Origin: Welwitschia mirabilis
Taxonomy: Eukaryota; Gnetophyta; Gnetopsida; Welwitschiales
Assembly (NCBI GenBank): GCA_051453625.1
Contig: JBOZIK010000001.1
Span: forward strand, 59,120,771-59,158,920
Direction: 5' to 3'
DNA length: 38,150 bases
Within the stretch, counting starts at the first letter, position 1; the number at the start of each line of letters is the position of its first letter. This document shows, piece by piece, positions 20,250-31,075 of the stretch. The position numbers and the translations under genes were made by a program. The notes under the pieces were generated by a model. That model had not been told where the DNA came from. It was given only the letters and a program-made list of their open reading frames with translations, and searched no databases.

Positions 20250-20910
20250 ATGAGTGTCACTTCAAAGGAAATATATAGAATAAAGAAAGCCTTGATAGAT
20301 ATTAGAGATAGTGTTAACATTATGCTCTTGCACATTTATCAACAACTTCATTTAGAAGAAAGAATAGAACCTACACATATTATCTTGGAGTTAGTCGATA
20401 CTTCTATAAAGAAACTATTATGTGTGATTATAGACTTAGTAGATAGAAGAATCTTTCTACCCCATTGATGTAGTTATTTTAGAAGTTGAGCACTATGGTA
20501 GATATCCTTTGCTGTTAGGTAGAGATTTTTATGTAATAGTCCACTGTATCATAGATACAAGAACTAGATTGATGAAGTATCATTTTAAGAATAAACAATT
20601 TTCAATAAGAGTGTTTGATGTAGCCAAAAAAGATTTAGGAGATAATTTGAGTTTGGAAAAAAAAATTAGATCAACTCTATTTTTATAGCATCTTTCACAT
20701 GAGGTAAGAGGGAATATGCTTCATGAACTAACCTCATTTGATAATAAATTGCAAGTGAACTACCTCTATGTTATTAACAATCAACTTAAGTTTAACCATT
20801 TGATAACTAAGTTTCCTAATCTGGAGAGTAGAGACTCTGAGTCTTTCAACTATGCAGAAGTCTAAAAATTTATTAAACTTATGATTTCTTATTTTAAGGG
20901 TAGTCATCCA
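20250..20910 (+). pseudogene. pol: E3 protease, copy 1
   Basis: Reads KKALIDIRDSVNIML where intact relatives have LIDIGASVNIMP: Gly and Ala after the catalytic Asp have become Arg and Asp, so it would be inactive. HLEERIEPTHIILELVDTS follows. A frame change near 20465 precedes the blocks corresponding to YPLLLGR, FCAIVH and FSIRVFD (20470-20640). The copy ends in TAGTCATCCA, the start of a nested palindrome, at a 100-N gap. Confidence 0.65.
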
Positions 20911-21010
20911 NNNNNNNNNNNNNNNNNNNNNNNNNNNNNNNNNNNNNNNNNNNNNNNNNNNNNNNNNNNNNNNNNNNNNNNNNNNNNNNNNNNNNNNNNN
21001 NNNNNNNNNN

Positions 21011-22140
21011 CTTATTACTCAACCTTTACCAAATCCTAACGAAGCAAGAAAGCATTATAAGGTGATGATAAGAAGTGAAAATGCCATAACTCCCCCTACC
21101 CATAAAGCTTCAACATCATAAAGTGACAATAATGATGAGGAATAGGACACAAAAATCTTAAAAAACCATTCTTTTCCTTCTTCATTAAGCAACAAAAAGA
21201 AAGATCCTTCACAAAAGAAACATACTATTCCATGGCTTGATAAGCTTAACATAAATCCTATTTTTAATAATCATCTTAAATCCTTGATGTAAAATGTAAG
21301 AATCAACTTGCCATTTTGGAAACTTTTGCAAGAAAACCCAAGATATTCTAAGCTATGGAAAGACTTAATAAGAAGAAAACAAAAATAAACCATCCCTAAT
21401 AAAGTCTTCCTAACTCAATCCATTAGCAATTTAATTTTTCAAAAATGTTCAAAGTTTAAAGATCTAAGGGAAACAATTATGAGTATTACCTTAAAATGAA
21501 ATTGTAGAATAAAGAAAGCCTTGATAAATATTGGAGCTAGTGTAAATATTATGCTCTTGCACATTTGTCAATGACCTAGTTTAAAAGGAAGTGTAGAACC
21601 TACATGCATTATCTTAGAGTTAGTTAATACTTCCATGAAGAAATGTTATGTGTGATCAAGAACTTAGTCATTTAGATAGAAGAATCTTTTTACCCCATTG
21701 ATGTAGAAGTTGAGCACCATAATGGATATCCTTTACTTTTGGGTAGAGCTTTTTGTGCAATAGTCCACTATATCACAAATATAAGAACCATATTGATGAA
21801 GTGCCATTTTGGAAATAAACAATTTTCAATAAGAGTATTTGATGTAATCAAAAAAGATTTAGGCAAGGATTTGAGTTTGGATAGAGAAATTAGATCAACT
21901 CGATTTTCACAGCAATGTCTACTTGAGGAAAGATGGTCCATGCTTCATGAATTAACCCTATTTAATGATAAACTAGAATTAGATTATCTATATGTTTTTA
22001 ATGATTAACTTGAGTTTAACCATCTGACAATTGAATTTTATGATTTGGAGAGTAGTGGGTCTGAGTCTATCAATTGTGTAGAAGTTCAAGAATTTAGTAG
22101 ACCTAAGATTTTTTATTTTGAGAATATTCATTTACTATTG
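21011..22140 (+). pseudogene. pol: gag C-terminus and protease, copy 2
   Basis: After a 100-N gap the sequence returns to the gag C-terminus and repeats the protease. 21011-21300 aligns with about 19795-20090 with many transitions. From about 21720 the frame is open: GYPLLLGRAFCAIVHYITNI, MKCHFGNKQFSIRVFDVIKKDLG, LEERWSMLHELTLFND. The active-site region (near 21530) is decayed (ILELV for DIGAS). It runs on into the spacer before RT. It is either a duplication or a second copy joined at the gap. Confidence 0.65.
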
Positions 22141-22166
22141 ATGTTCGAATGATAGTTTAAGATGAT
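22126..22166. repeat. Decayed nested palindrome in the E3 protease-RT spacer
   Basis: ATTCATT, spacer, GATGTTCGAATGAT (22140-22153), 6 bp, AGATGAT (22160-22166). Weaker than other copies but at the same place as those in E4 and E6. Confidence 0.4.
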
Positions 22167-22169
22167 AGT

Positions 22170-23200
22170 CTATTCTTTTAAGAATTTTCTAGAAACCAAA
22201 AATTTGAGCTTAAACCTAAACTTGAAACCTTTAGATAGTGGACTGAAATACATTTTTCTAAATAGTAATCTAAACAAACCATTGATTATTAATAAAAACC
22301 TTATTCCTCAACAAGAATCAAGTCTCATCTCCCTTCTATAATCTAAGGTAAATGTGTTTGCTTATTTTCATCATGATTTAACAACCATGCCCACTTTTAT
22401 TATATAACATAAAATCTATCTCAAAGAAAATGCTAAACCTATGAGGAAACTCTAATGTAGACTCAATTCAATCCTTAAATAAATTATAAAAAATAAAATC
22501 ATTAAACTAATGGATGTGATAATCATTTACTCCATTAGTGATAATAAGTGGATTAGTCCCTTAATGATAGTATTTAAAAAGGATGGAACATGGAACATGT
22601 GCATAAAATTTCAAAAACTAAATAAGGCAACTAAAAAAGACCACTATCCTTTGCCTTTTTTTTTTAATCAGATTCTTGATAGGATTCAGGGTCATGATTT
22701 TTACTATTTTCTTAATGGTTATAGTGGTTACAACTAGGTTTGAATTTTTAGATAGGACCAAGCTAAAAATACTTTCACTTCTTTTTTAGTACTTTCACAT
22801 TTAGATGCATGTCTTTCAGACTTTGTAATGCTCTTGGTACTTTCTAGCATGATATGATGGATATCCTTTCTAATATACTTAAGGATTACATTGAGATTTT
22901 CATTAATTACTTATTTATTTATACTAAAATTTTGAATAAATATTAAATCATTTAGACAAAGTCTTAAACCATTGCATTTATAGTGACCTCCACTTAAGTT
23001 AGGAAAAGAGTCTTTTTCTTATAGAAAGTGGCATTGTTTTAGGTTATCATATCTCTCTAGAGGNNNNNNNNNNNNNNNNNTATAAAATTGGTATAATTCA
23101 AAATCTTAGTCTTCCTACAAATGTTAATTATGTCTTTTTTTTTTCTTGCTCATTATGATTTTTACCATTGATTCATTTATGATTATGCTACTATCTATAA
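22170..23200 (+). pseudogene. pol: E3 reverse transcriptase (Athila-like)
   Basis: The N-terminal spacer reads LNKPLIINKNLIPQQESSLI (22260). The fingers/palm region reads KLMDVIIIYSISDNKWISPL, VFKKDGTWNMCIKFQKLN and QILDRIQGHDFYYFLNGYSGYN (22500-22737). The catalytic MDD of relatives is INY here (22902-22910): both Asp are lost. A connection-like region follows 23081 (LLEKEVKFKWNESCQLSFDILKHKL at 23211). A 17-N gap and several frame changes interrupt it. Confidence 0.75.
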
Positions 23201-23699
23201 AATCCTTTATTTGTTACTAGAGAAAGAAGTAAAATTCAAATGGAATGAATCTTGTCAACTTTCTTTTGATATACTTAAACATAAATTATCTTATTCTCTT
23301 ATAGTAATGGAACCTAATTGGAAACTTAATTTTGAGCTTATGTGTGATGTGGATAACTTTACCATAGATGGAGTTCTTTATCAAAAATATGAGAATGATT
23401 GTAAATTTATATCTTATTATAGTAAATCTTTATCTAGAGCTTAAATGGACTATATCACTACAAAGAAAGAGATTCTAGTCATTATCTTTTTCCTTAATTC
23501 TTTTACACATTATATTTTAGGCTTTTATATGAATGTTTACACTAACCATGCTATCATTTATTACCTCATGACCAAAAATGATTATAGTGCCTATTTGATT
23601 AGATGGATCCTTCTTTTGTAAGAGTTTAACTTGACTATCATAGATAAAGTAGGGAAGCATAACTGTGTTTCTAATCACTTATCTCGACTTCCTTCTCCT
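23201..23699 (+). pseudogene. pol: E3 RNase H, cut by an LTR
   Basis: Reads NFELMCDVDNFTIDGVL (first Asp kept), TTKKEILVIIFFLNS (Glu kept), then YTNHAIIYYLM, where relatives have YTDH: the Asp is now Asn. It continues IDKVGKHNCVSNHLSRLPSP and ends at 23699, where an LTR starts. In E6 this domain continues through DDILIDDTFPDEQLFAIS into integrase, so the break is inside the normal pol reading frame. Confidence 0.75.
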
Positions 23700-24520
23700 T
23701 GTTGCGATGCCAACTTAGATGTATTTGATAGGGTATTTGAGTTGTTTTGCAGATAAACTAATAGACAAATGCCTAGTTCTTATGACAATCGAGAATCTAA
23801 GAGCACAAATGAAAACATTTAGTTTATCAGATAATTCATAAGCATTTCATATAGNNNNNNNNNNNNNNNNNNNNNNNNNNNNNNNNNNNNNNNNNNNNNN
23901 NNNNNNNNNNNNNNNNNNNNNNNNNNNNNNNNNNNNNNNNNNNNNNNNNNNNNNNNNNNNNNNNNNNNNNNNNNNNNNNNNNNNNNNNNNNNNNNNNNNN
24001 NNNNNNNNNNNNNNNNNNNNNNNNNNNNNNNNNNNNNNNNNNNNNNNNNNNNNNNNNNNNNNNNNNNNTGATACTACTGGATGATATCTCTAGAACCAGT
24101 TGATAGGACTTCACATGCAGATCACAGACAGTTAAACTGAAAGCTAAGCAGATAACTCTTTCTCAATCCTTGTCATCTCCTCCATTGTCTAGATGATAAT
24201 AAGAATGACACTGTTCTCCCATATTTTTACAGAATGTATTCCTGAGTTGTCACCTATTATTTGCAACTTTCCCTTACATGTTAGCTAGAGTTTCTCTTAT
24301 GCTTTTCTATCATTTACTTTTCCTTTCTGTCTATAAATATAGGTCTTCCCCTCGATCCCTAATCATCTTTAATAGTAATTGACATTCTTGTGACAGGAGA
24401 TCTTGGAATCAGAGAACCATCTTGTAATCTAGAGAGACATTACCTTGGTATTGGGTGGTGTATCTTTTATTGAGGAATGACTACTTTGTTATACAGATGT
24501 CTTTTTATATCTTTAATATG
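23700..24520 (+). repeat. LTR of a further Athila-like element, inserted in E3 RNase H
   Basis: Starts TGTTGCGATGCCAACTTAGA and continues with GATAGGGTATTTGAGTTGTTTTGCA-like sequence, as at 16813-16870 and, inverted, at the E1 LTR start. A 214-N gap covers 23855-24068. CTATAAATATAGG near 24334 is a plausible TATA region, and ACAGGAGATC (24393) with CCATCTTGTAATCTAGAGAG matches E3. It runs into a 647-N gap that hides its end. The first five flanking bases are CTCCT (23695-23699). Confidence 0.7.
24172..24209. repeat. Nested palindrome in the inserted LTR
   Basis: GTCATCT, 5 bp, ATTGTCTAGATGAT, 5 bp, GAATGAC. The 7-5-14-5-7 geometry is kept. Confidence 0.7.
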
Positions 24521-25167
24521 NNNNNNNNNNNNNNNNNNNNNNNNNNNNNNNNNNNNNNNNNNNNNNNNNNNNNNNNNNNNNNNNNNNNNNNNNNNNNNNN
24601 NNNNNNNNNNNNNNNNNNNNNNNNNNNNNNNNNNNNNNNNNNNNNNNNNNNNNNNNNNNNNNNNNNNNNNNNNNNNNNNNNNNNNNNNNNNNNNNNNNNN
24701 NNNNNNNNNNNNNNNNNNNNNNNNNNNNNNNNNNNNNNNNNNNNNNNNNNNNNNNNNNNNNNNNNNNNNNNNNNNNNNNNNNNNNNNNNNNNNNNNNNNN
24801 NNNNNNNNNNNNNNNNNNNNNNNNNNNNNNNNNNNNNNNNNNNNNNNNNNNNNNNNNNNNNNNNNNNNNNNNNNNNNNNNNNNNNNNNNNNNNNNNNNNN
24901 NNNNNNNNNNNNNNNNNNNNNNNNNNNNNNNNNNNNNNNNNNNNNNNNNNNNNNNNNNNNNNNNNNNNNNNNNNNNNNNNNNNNNNNNNNNNNNNNNNNN
25001 NNNNNNNNNNNNNNNNNNNNNNNNNNNNNNNNNNNNNNNNNNNNNNNNNNNNNNNNNNNNNNNNNNNNNNNNNNNNNNNNNNNNNNNNNNNNNNNNNNNN
25101 NNNNNNNNNNNNNNNNNNNNNNNNNNNNNNNNNNNNNNNNNNNNNNNNNNNNNNNNNNNNNNNNNNN
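24521..25167. other. Sequence gap (647 N)
   Basis: No bases are given. By comparison with E3 it should hold the LTR end, PBS and part of the leader. Confidence 0.95.
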
Positions 25168-25399
25168 ACAACAGACAGGACAATCCATAGGATAGCACTG
25201 AAACTGAATGATTAAGATTGGAAAAGGTAAAAAATAATAAAGAGAGCAATGATTCATTACAGAAACTCTCTAAGAAGGTTTACTTACTTTTGAATTTAAA
25301 AATTAAAAAAACCTAGGTACACATACTTTAGAATTTCTTAAAATTTCTAATTGTAATTTTGCAAATGAATCTGATTTTAATTTTGAAGAATTAAATACC
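25168..25399 (+). other. Leader 3' part before a second gag start
   Basis: AAAACCTAGGTACACA near 25310 and the following bases align with the E3 leader. AT-rich and non-coding. Confidence 0.5.
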
Positions 25400-25515
25400 A
25401 TGTCGACCTCTCATCAAAAACAACCTATCTCGCCAAATCCATCATCTGTCATTGGAACTATTACTCATACTCCTCCTCAACCAAATACTCATGTAACTCT
25501 GAGAGATCTTATAGC
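25400..25515 (+). pseudogene. gag: gag N-terminus of the inserted Athila-like element
   Basis: The ATG at 25400 gives MSTSHQKQPISPNPSSVIG and later HVTLRDLIA, matching the E3 gag start (ISLNPSLIIG, VNVTLRDLIE) without the stop seen there. It is open for 38 codons, then cut by a 100-N gap. With the LTR at 23700 it defines a separate plus-strand element; everything after this point in the window is minus-strand. Confidence 0.7.
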
Positions 25516-25615
25516 NNNNNNNNNNNNNNNNNNNNNNNNNNNNNNNNNNNNNNNNNNNNNNNNNNNNNNNNNNNNNNNNNNNNNNNNNNNNNNNNNNNNN
25601 NNNNNNNNNNNNNNN

Positions 25616-26350
25616 CATGGATAGCCAAGTGTCTATAAATGGCATGTCTCAATCATAGATCTAAGTCGCCTCTAAATACAGGTCGATAAGTCTATCTGCT
25701 CCCCCTAATGGAAAGCTGCCAGAATCTGTAGATGTGTGACCATAGCATAACTATCATGATATGATGGAATGATGTCATGAATCAGTCCTCTGTGCAAAAC
25801 TCTGTATGCGGCAGTCAGCTAGGTAACATTTACCCCTCGTCGATCAGTAGTCATATCAGCTGGAATATCTAAAATGGCATGGTAAGCTCTATGCTCCTTA
25901 TTCCCGCCAGCTGAATGAATGTGTAAACTCTCAAGACCTCTGAGATCTATTATGATTACGATGTGAGATGGGATAATAGCAATCTCATGGTCTCAAATAT
26001 ATATAATAATGTAATTCTATAGCTAACTACGAACATCTAGTCACCTCTCAATATGCATGGTTTCATAAAACTCTCTCATCTCATAAACATAGTATGTACC
26101 ATGTGTTTCTATGATCCATCTGAGCTATAACTCTATCAGTCTCTGATCAACCTCAGGATTTAAATGGCTCATAAAATCGTCAAAGTGTCTCTCGACACGA
26201 ATGCTAGCTGTCTGTATGCTCAAGGAGCATCTGTGTCAAGGTGGAGGGTGTATGGACTCCTCATGCTATATCTTAGACTCAACCAAAGGGCCTGCTACAT
26301 ATTCTACTAACTCAGATGAAGTTGTGTCTGTCTAGTTCTATGTTTACATG
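25616..26350 (-). pseudogene. Putative plant transposon protein-like ORF (3' ORF of E4)
   Basis: One minus-strand frame runs through the region with about ten stops and no frameshift. Clear blocks are ASIRVERHFDDFMSHLNPEVD, RWIIETHGTYYVYEMREFYE, AYHAILDIPADMTTDRRGVN and LTAAYRVLHRGLIHDIIP. They match the plant-restricted 'putative plant transposon protein' domain (PF20167-like). It lies downstream of E4 pol, where Athila elements often carry an extra ORF. It keeps more CpG than its neighbours, suggesting weaker decay. A 100-N gap cuts its C-terminus. Function unknown. Confidence 0.6.
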
Positions 26351-27190
26351 GCCTGTTCAACCATAAAGACAAAACTTGTCATGCAAAACTAGATAATCAT
26401 GATGAGAATGTCATATGGATGCATAATAAATGACCTCATAATTGATTAAAAAATAAAAAATAGTGGGAATATGTCCTGTCCCCTCCTAAAATATGTTAAG
26501 GCATTCTGAATTGCCTAATCGCTAAAAACGAAATGGCAAAAAATGAAGAAAATCAAAGTAAAAAATTAAAGTACTTAAATGAAAAATCTAATTCAGTAAA
26601 TCATAGAGCACATCACACTGATTAATTTTGCCTAAAGGACCACTATGATTCAACTTACAATTTGTGAAAAAATAAGTGTAAAAGGTAAAAACATGAGAAT
26701 TCCTCATAAAATGCAAAAATGATCATAACTTGAAAAGTACATGATGAAAATCAGATCCATATTTTTTAAAATGTAGATCGCAAAAAACTAGACAACAAAC
26801 ATGAAAACTACACATCAAAAGGCTGAAAAATGGGAGAAAAAAATTGAAAAATTAGGAGGAGAGAGAAACATAACTCATTTTTGCAAATGTAGTGAAAACT
26901 TATGAATCTAACAATGAAATCAGGTGGAATAAGTTTCAAAATATCGATACTAACTAGAGGGATCATCATCTCTTAAAAGAATGGAAGAAAAAGATAAGGA
27001 AATAAGTGAAAAATGAGGAAAAAGGGTTTGGGCCATGGTTATAACACACTGTCATTTGATCTGTTATCCAGACATCATTGTGAAGACGACTATCAGAAAA
27101 ATTCAGTTTGTCATTCTTTATCTCATCTGGATGACTAAGTGGATGACTATTCATCAAAAGGAGTTTTAGAAAAGACTTGTCAACCAAGAC
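26351..27190 (-). other. E4 non-coding stretch between pol 3' region and 3' ORF
   Basis: AT-rich, no coding signal. Contains two nested palindromes (27051-27147). On the minus strand a T-rich tract ends in ACAGG just before the ORF region near 26350, which could be a splice acceptor for a subgenomic transcript, but nothing proves it. Confidence 0.4.
27051..27147. repeat. Two nested palindromes in the E4 3' region
   Basis: 27051-27088: GTCATTT, 5 bp, GTTATCCAGACATC, 5 bp, GAAGACG. 27110-27147: GTCATTC, 5 bp, CTCATCTGGATGAC, 5 bp, GGATGAC. Both fit 7-5-14-5-7. Confidence 0.7.
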
Positions 27191-28268
27191 AATTAGGCTT
27201 AGATAGAATCGTGGAAGTGACAGTGTTGAAACAAACAGAGGCTCAAAAGCACATAGAAAAGGAAAAACTATTGCGGAAAGAAAACAAACTATCTAGGTTG
27301 AACATGCCCAAATAGAAAAGATGAAAGCATTATAGAGATAAAAACTAAAGAACTAACAAGGTAACTCATGAGTAAATAGTAAGAAAACTACTAAATGATT
27401 AAAGTCCTAAGAAAAATTAATAAAATGCAAAAATGACTTTAAAATAGTAGACTTGAAAATAGAAGAAAACCACAGTGAAAATGGATAAAATGAATAAGGA
27501 GAAGATTATTTACCTATCCTAAGTACTAACATAGTAAATTCCAAAGAAAAACATTATAAAATCACTTGAGTAAATATGTATAACAAAATGTGGTAACTCC
27601 ATAAAGTTCATATGAAAATGCAGTGGTTATAGCAATATCCAGAGTGTCAAGTGTATAGAACAATAAAAGTCAAAATCAAAAGTTACTAAGAAATGGACTC
27701 GTCTGTGTCTATCTACAAACTCATCGGAATCTACAAAAGTGAAATGATCAAGTGAGAAAAAGTTTTATTTCTTTTACCATGATGAGAAAAGTGCAACCAC
27801 TATCATAGGAGTAAGGACCCATGAAGCATGACCAATTAACCCCCTAGTGGAGTTCCCATAGCTCCCATATTACACTACCAAAGGCTCCTTTTAAAAATAT
27901 TTTCTCTAGTGTACTTGTGGTAGGACATCATGCTTTTCATTTTTTTTTTTAAACCAAAAAGATTTCCACATGATCATACACTCAAGAAAAACAATATGAA
28001 TAAGTGAGATAAGAGACAGAAAAGAGCACTCTTAGATAACTTAAGATTTAAACATCGTTGAAAAGAATACAAGAAACTAAGACATCTTCCTATAAATATA
28101 GTTCACAGAAAGAATGTTTTAAGATTAGATGAATCCAATATTACCACCTGTAAATGCCCAAGTATGAAACTAATCATGATACTTTACAGAGTGATACACA
28201 AGTCAAGTTTAAAAGATTATTAGGTAAAGTCATAATATTTAATCAAAGGAGTAAGATAAGGAAAAAAA
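27191..28268 (-). repeat. E4 3' region, third copy of the E1 unit
   Basis: 27510-28260 aligns with 1780-2640 and 3330-4190. The best block is 27775-27935 (GTGCAACC, AGTAAGGACCCATGAAGC, CCTAGTGGAGTTCCCATAG, GTGTACTTGTGGTAGGACAT). It lies directly after the E4 pol stop. No ORF is shared by the copies, so conservation of this block may reflect a cis function. Confidence 0.65.
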
Positions 28269-29640
28269 TTAGACAATAATAGGGAGGAAGTCCTCCTCAC
28301 TGAGGGGAACCTCCAAAATAAGTTCTTCTATCATGTTTATGGTTGCATCTAAAGATCCATCATATAATTTCAACCATTATCCATTAACTTTCTGAATCTC
28401 TTTAGTTTCTAAATCTAAAATTTCAACTAAGCCATTAAATTGCACTTTCTGTACAAGACAAGGACCTAATCATTTAGAGTTCAACTTGTTGTGTAAAAGA
28501 TGAACTCAAGTGTTATACAATAAAACAAGTTGACCATTTTCAAACTTTTTATGAAAAATATTTTTATCATACTTGAACTTTGCTTGGGCTTTATGAGTTA
28601 ATTGATGATGTATGACACTAGTTCTTTTTTTATAAAGATGATTTAATTATACTAACCTATACTTAAGATTTTCAGTAAAATCCATAAGATTAAGTTGATA
28701 AAATGTAGGATAAGAATTGTAACATACATTAACTAATAAGACACAAACTTTACCATAAACAAGTTCATAAGGTGAGAAACTAAGAGAAATATGCCAAGTA
28801 GTACGGTAGGCCCAAAGTACATCATTAAACTTAGAAGCCCAAGTATTTTTATTAACATAGACAAGTTTTTAAAGAATTTTCTTTATTTCTCTGTTAGCAT
28901 TTTCCTTTTGTCCATTCATTTGAGGATGATAAGCACAAGTTATTCTATGTTTAATTTCCATGGATAGAAGAAGTTTCTTAAAAAGTGAATTGAGGAAATG
29001 AGTACCCTGATCGCTAATAATGATTCTAAGAGAACCAAATGTCTAAAAGATATAAGATCAAAGAAAATAATAGACAGTTCGGGCATCATTCAAAGAAGTA
29101 GGTATGGCTTCAACCCATTTAGTCATGTAATCAATAGCTACTAAAATGTAACTTTTATTGAAAGAAAATCAGTAAATGAGGCCCATGAAATCAATACCCT
29201 AATAATCAAAATGCTCAAACTCAAGAATAGGTTTAAGGGGAATTTCCTATGAATGAATAAGGCTACCAAAATGCTGACAAGGATTACACCTTTTGACAAG
29301 ATCATATGAACCTCAAAAAAGAGAAGGCTAGTAAAAACTAGAATGAAGGATTTTCATAGCAGTTTTATGTCCACTAAAATGTCCTCCTCAAATACCACCA
29401 TGATAAAGATAAATAATCTCAGGTATTTCCCAATTGGATATAAATTTTCTCATAATATGGTCTTTACACCTATAATATAAATGTGGCTCGATCCACTCAT
29501 AGTCACCTATATGATGGATAAAGGATTTATACTAGTAATAGGTCCAATGTTATGATGTTTTCATGGTTATAAGATAGTTGATAATATCAGCATACCATAG
29601 AGGAGGATGAAAAAAAGAAACAACAAAAAGCTACTCATCA
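28269..29640 (-). pseudogene. pol: E4 integrase
   Basis: Integrase would insert the cDNA. The H2C2 finger is visible (YLYHGGI..GGHFSGHKTAMK, later RCNPCQHFG) near 29290-29400. The core Asp/Asp/Glu residues are present: GIDFMG (near 29185), ISDQGTHF (near 29010) and HPQMNGQKENANREIK (near 28900). The C-terminal part reads HNKLNSK..GPCLVQKVQFNGLVEILD and ends SEEDFLPIIV before the stop at 28269. About 14 stops fall in this domain. The 3' region follows directly. Confidence 0.8.
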
Positions 29641-30065
29641 AGAAAGGAACCATCCATAAGAATGCCTTCTGGAGAAGGGTGAAGTCGAGACAAATGATCA
29701 ATAATAGAATTGTGCTTTCCTCTTTTATCTATGATGGTTAAATTAAATTATTGCATAAAAAGAATCCATCTAATTAAATGGGTAATAAAGTCATTCTTGA
29801 TCATGAGGTAACAAATGGCAACATGGTCAGTATAAATATTTATGTGAAAGCCTAAAAAATAGTGTCTAAGAGAATCAAGGTAAAAGATAATGACAAGCAT
29901 TTCTTTTTTTAAAGTAGTGTAGTTCATCTGAGCTTTAGACAATGACTTGCTATAGTAAGATATAACATTAAAGTCTTTCTCATACTTTTGGCAAAGAACC
30001 CCACCCACAGCAAAATTATGAGCATCACACATAAGCTTAAACTCAAGTGCCCAATTGGATTCCAT
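29641..30065 (-). pseudogene. pol: E4 RNase H
   Basis: Degrades RNA in the RNA-DNA hybrid. Reads LEFKLMCDAHNFAVGGVL (Asp), YTTLKKEMLVIIFYLDSLRH (Glu), NIYTDHVAICYLM (Asp), then IIDKRGKHNSIIDHLSRL. The catalytic triad is intact. The frame from 30065 is open for 105 codons before the first stop, the longest open stretch of this pol. Confidence 0.8.
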
Positions 30066-31075
30066 TACTAGAGAAGCATGAGAGAATCTATGTTTAAGAC
30101 TATAGAAAGTAATTTGACAAGATTTATTCCATTCGAATTTAGCATCCTTCTCAAGTAAGGAGTAAAGGGGTTTATAAATAGATGCATAATCATGAATGAA
30201 CTGATGATAAAAACCACAATGATGAAGGAAAGATCAGATCTATTTAACATTTGTAGGAGGATAAATATTTTGAATAATACTAACTTTAAAAGCATCCACT
30301 TTAATTCCCTTCTGAAAAATGTGGTGACCTAAAACAACACCACTTTCTACAAGAACTTAACTCTTTTCCTAACTTATATGGAGGCCACTAGCAATGCATC
30401 GATCTAAGACTTTCTCTAAATAATCTAACATTTTTTCAAAGGTTTTGGCATAGATAGAGAAGTCGTCCATGAAAATCTCAATGAAATCCTCAAGTATATC
30501 AGAAAAAATACCAATTATAGCACGTTGAAAGGTACCGGGAGCATTACAAAGTCCAAAAGGCATGCATCTAAAGGTAGTTTTATCTTGGTCTTCAAGAGCA
30601 ATGAAAATTTGATTGTAACTACTATAACCATCAAGAAAATAATAAAAAGCATGTCCGTGAATCCTATCAAGAATTTGATCGAGAAAAGGTAAAGGGCAAT
30701 GGTATTTTTTGGTTACCTCGTTTAGTTTTCAGAAATTAATGCACATATGCTACTTCCCACCATTTTTGGGTACTACTGTCAAGGGACTGACCCACTCACT
30801 ATCAGCAATAGAATAAATGATTCCAGCATCCATAAGTTTTATGATTTTGTCTTTTATGATTTGTTTTAAGGCTGGATTTAATCTATGATGGGGTTGCCTG
30901 ATAGGTTTTGAATTTTTCCTAAGATAGATTTTGTATTGTAAAATAGAAGTGGGGATGGCTGATAGATCGTTATGAGACCAAGCGAATGCATGAACTTTTG
31001 ACTCTAAAACTGAAATGAGATCGGATTCTTGTTGAGATGAGAGATTTTTGTTAATAATCAAGGGTCTATTCACAT
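30066..31075 (-). pseudogene. pol: E4 reverse transcriptase
   Basis: Copies element RNA into DNA. An open segment (31073-30750) reads NRPLIINKNLSSQQESDLIS, KLMDAGIIYSIADSEWVSPL and VVPKNGGK; the next codon, Trp in relatives, is TAG. Further on come QILDRIHGHAFYYFLDGYSS, MPFGLCNAPGTFQRAIIGIF and IEIFMDDFSIYAKTFE, with MDD at 30462-30470. Between DKTTF and RCMPFG nine residues present in E5 are missing, a 27-bp in-frame deletion. The connection region (FLHHCGFYHQFIHDYASIYK) leads into RNase H. Confidence 0.85.

Larger units (their letters stand above)
16813..23699 (+). mobile_element. E3: Athila-like LTR element, truncated in RNase H
   Basis: Same family as E1 but on the plus strand: LTR, leader, gag, protease (twice), RT and RNase H, stopping at 23699 where another LTR starts. 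Integrase, the 3' region and its own 3' LTR are not seen. Catalytic residues of RT and RNase H are mutated. N gaps lie at 20911-21010 (100) and 23064-23080 (17). Confidence 0.7.
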
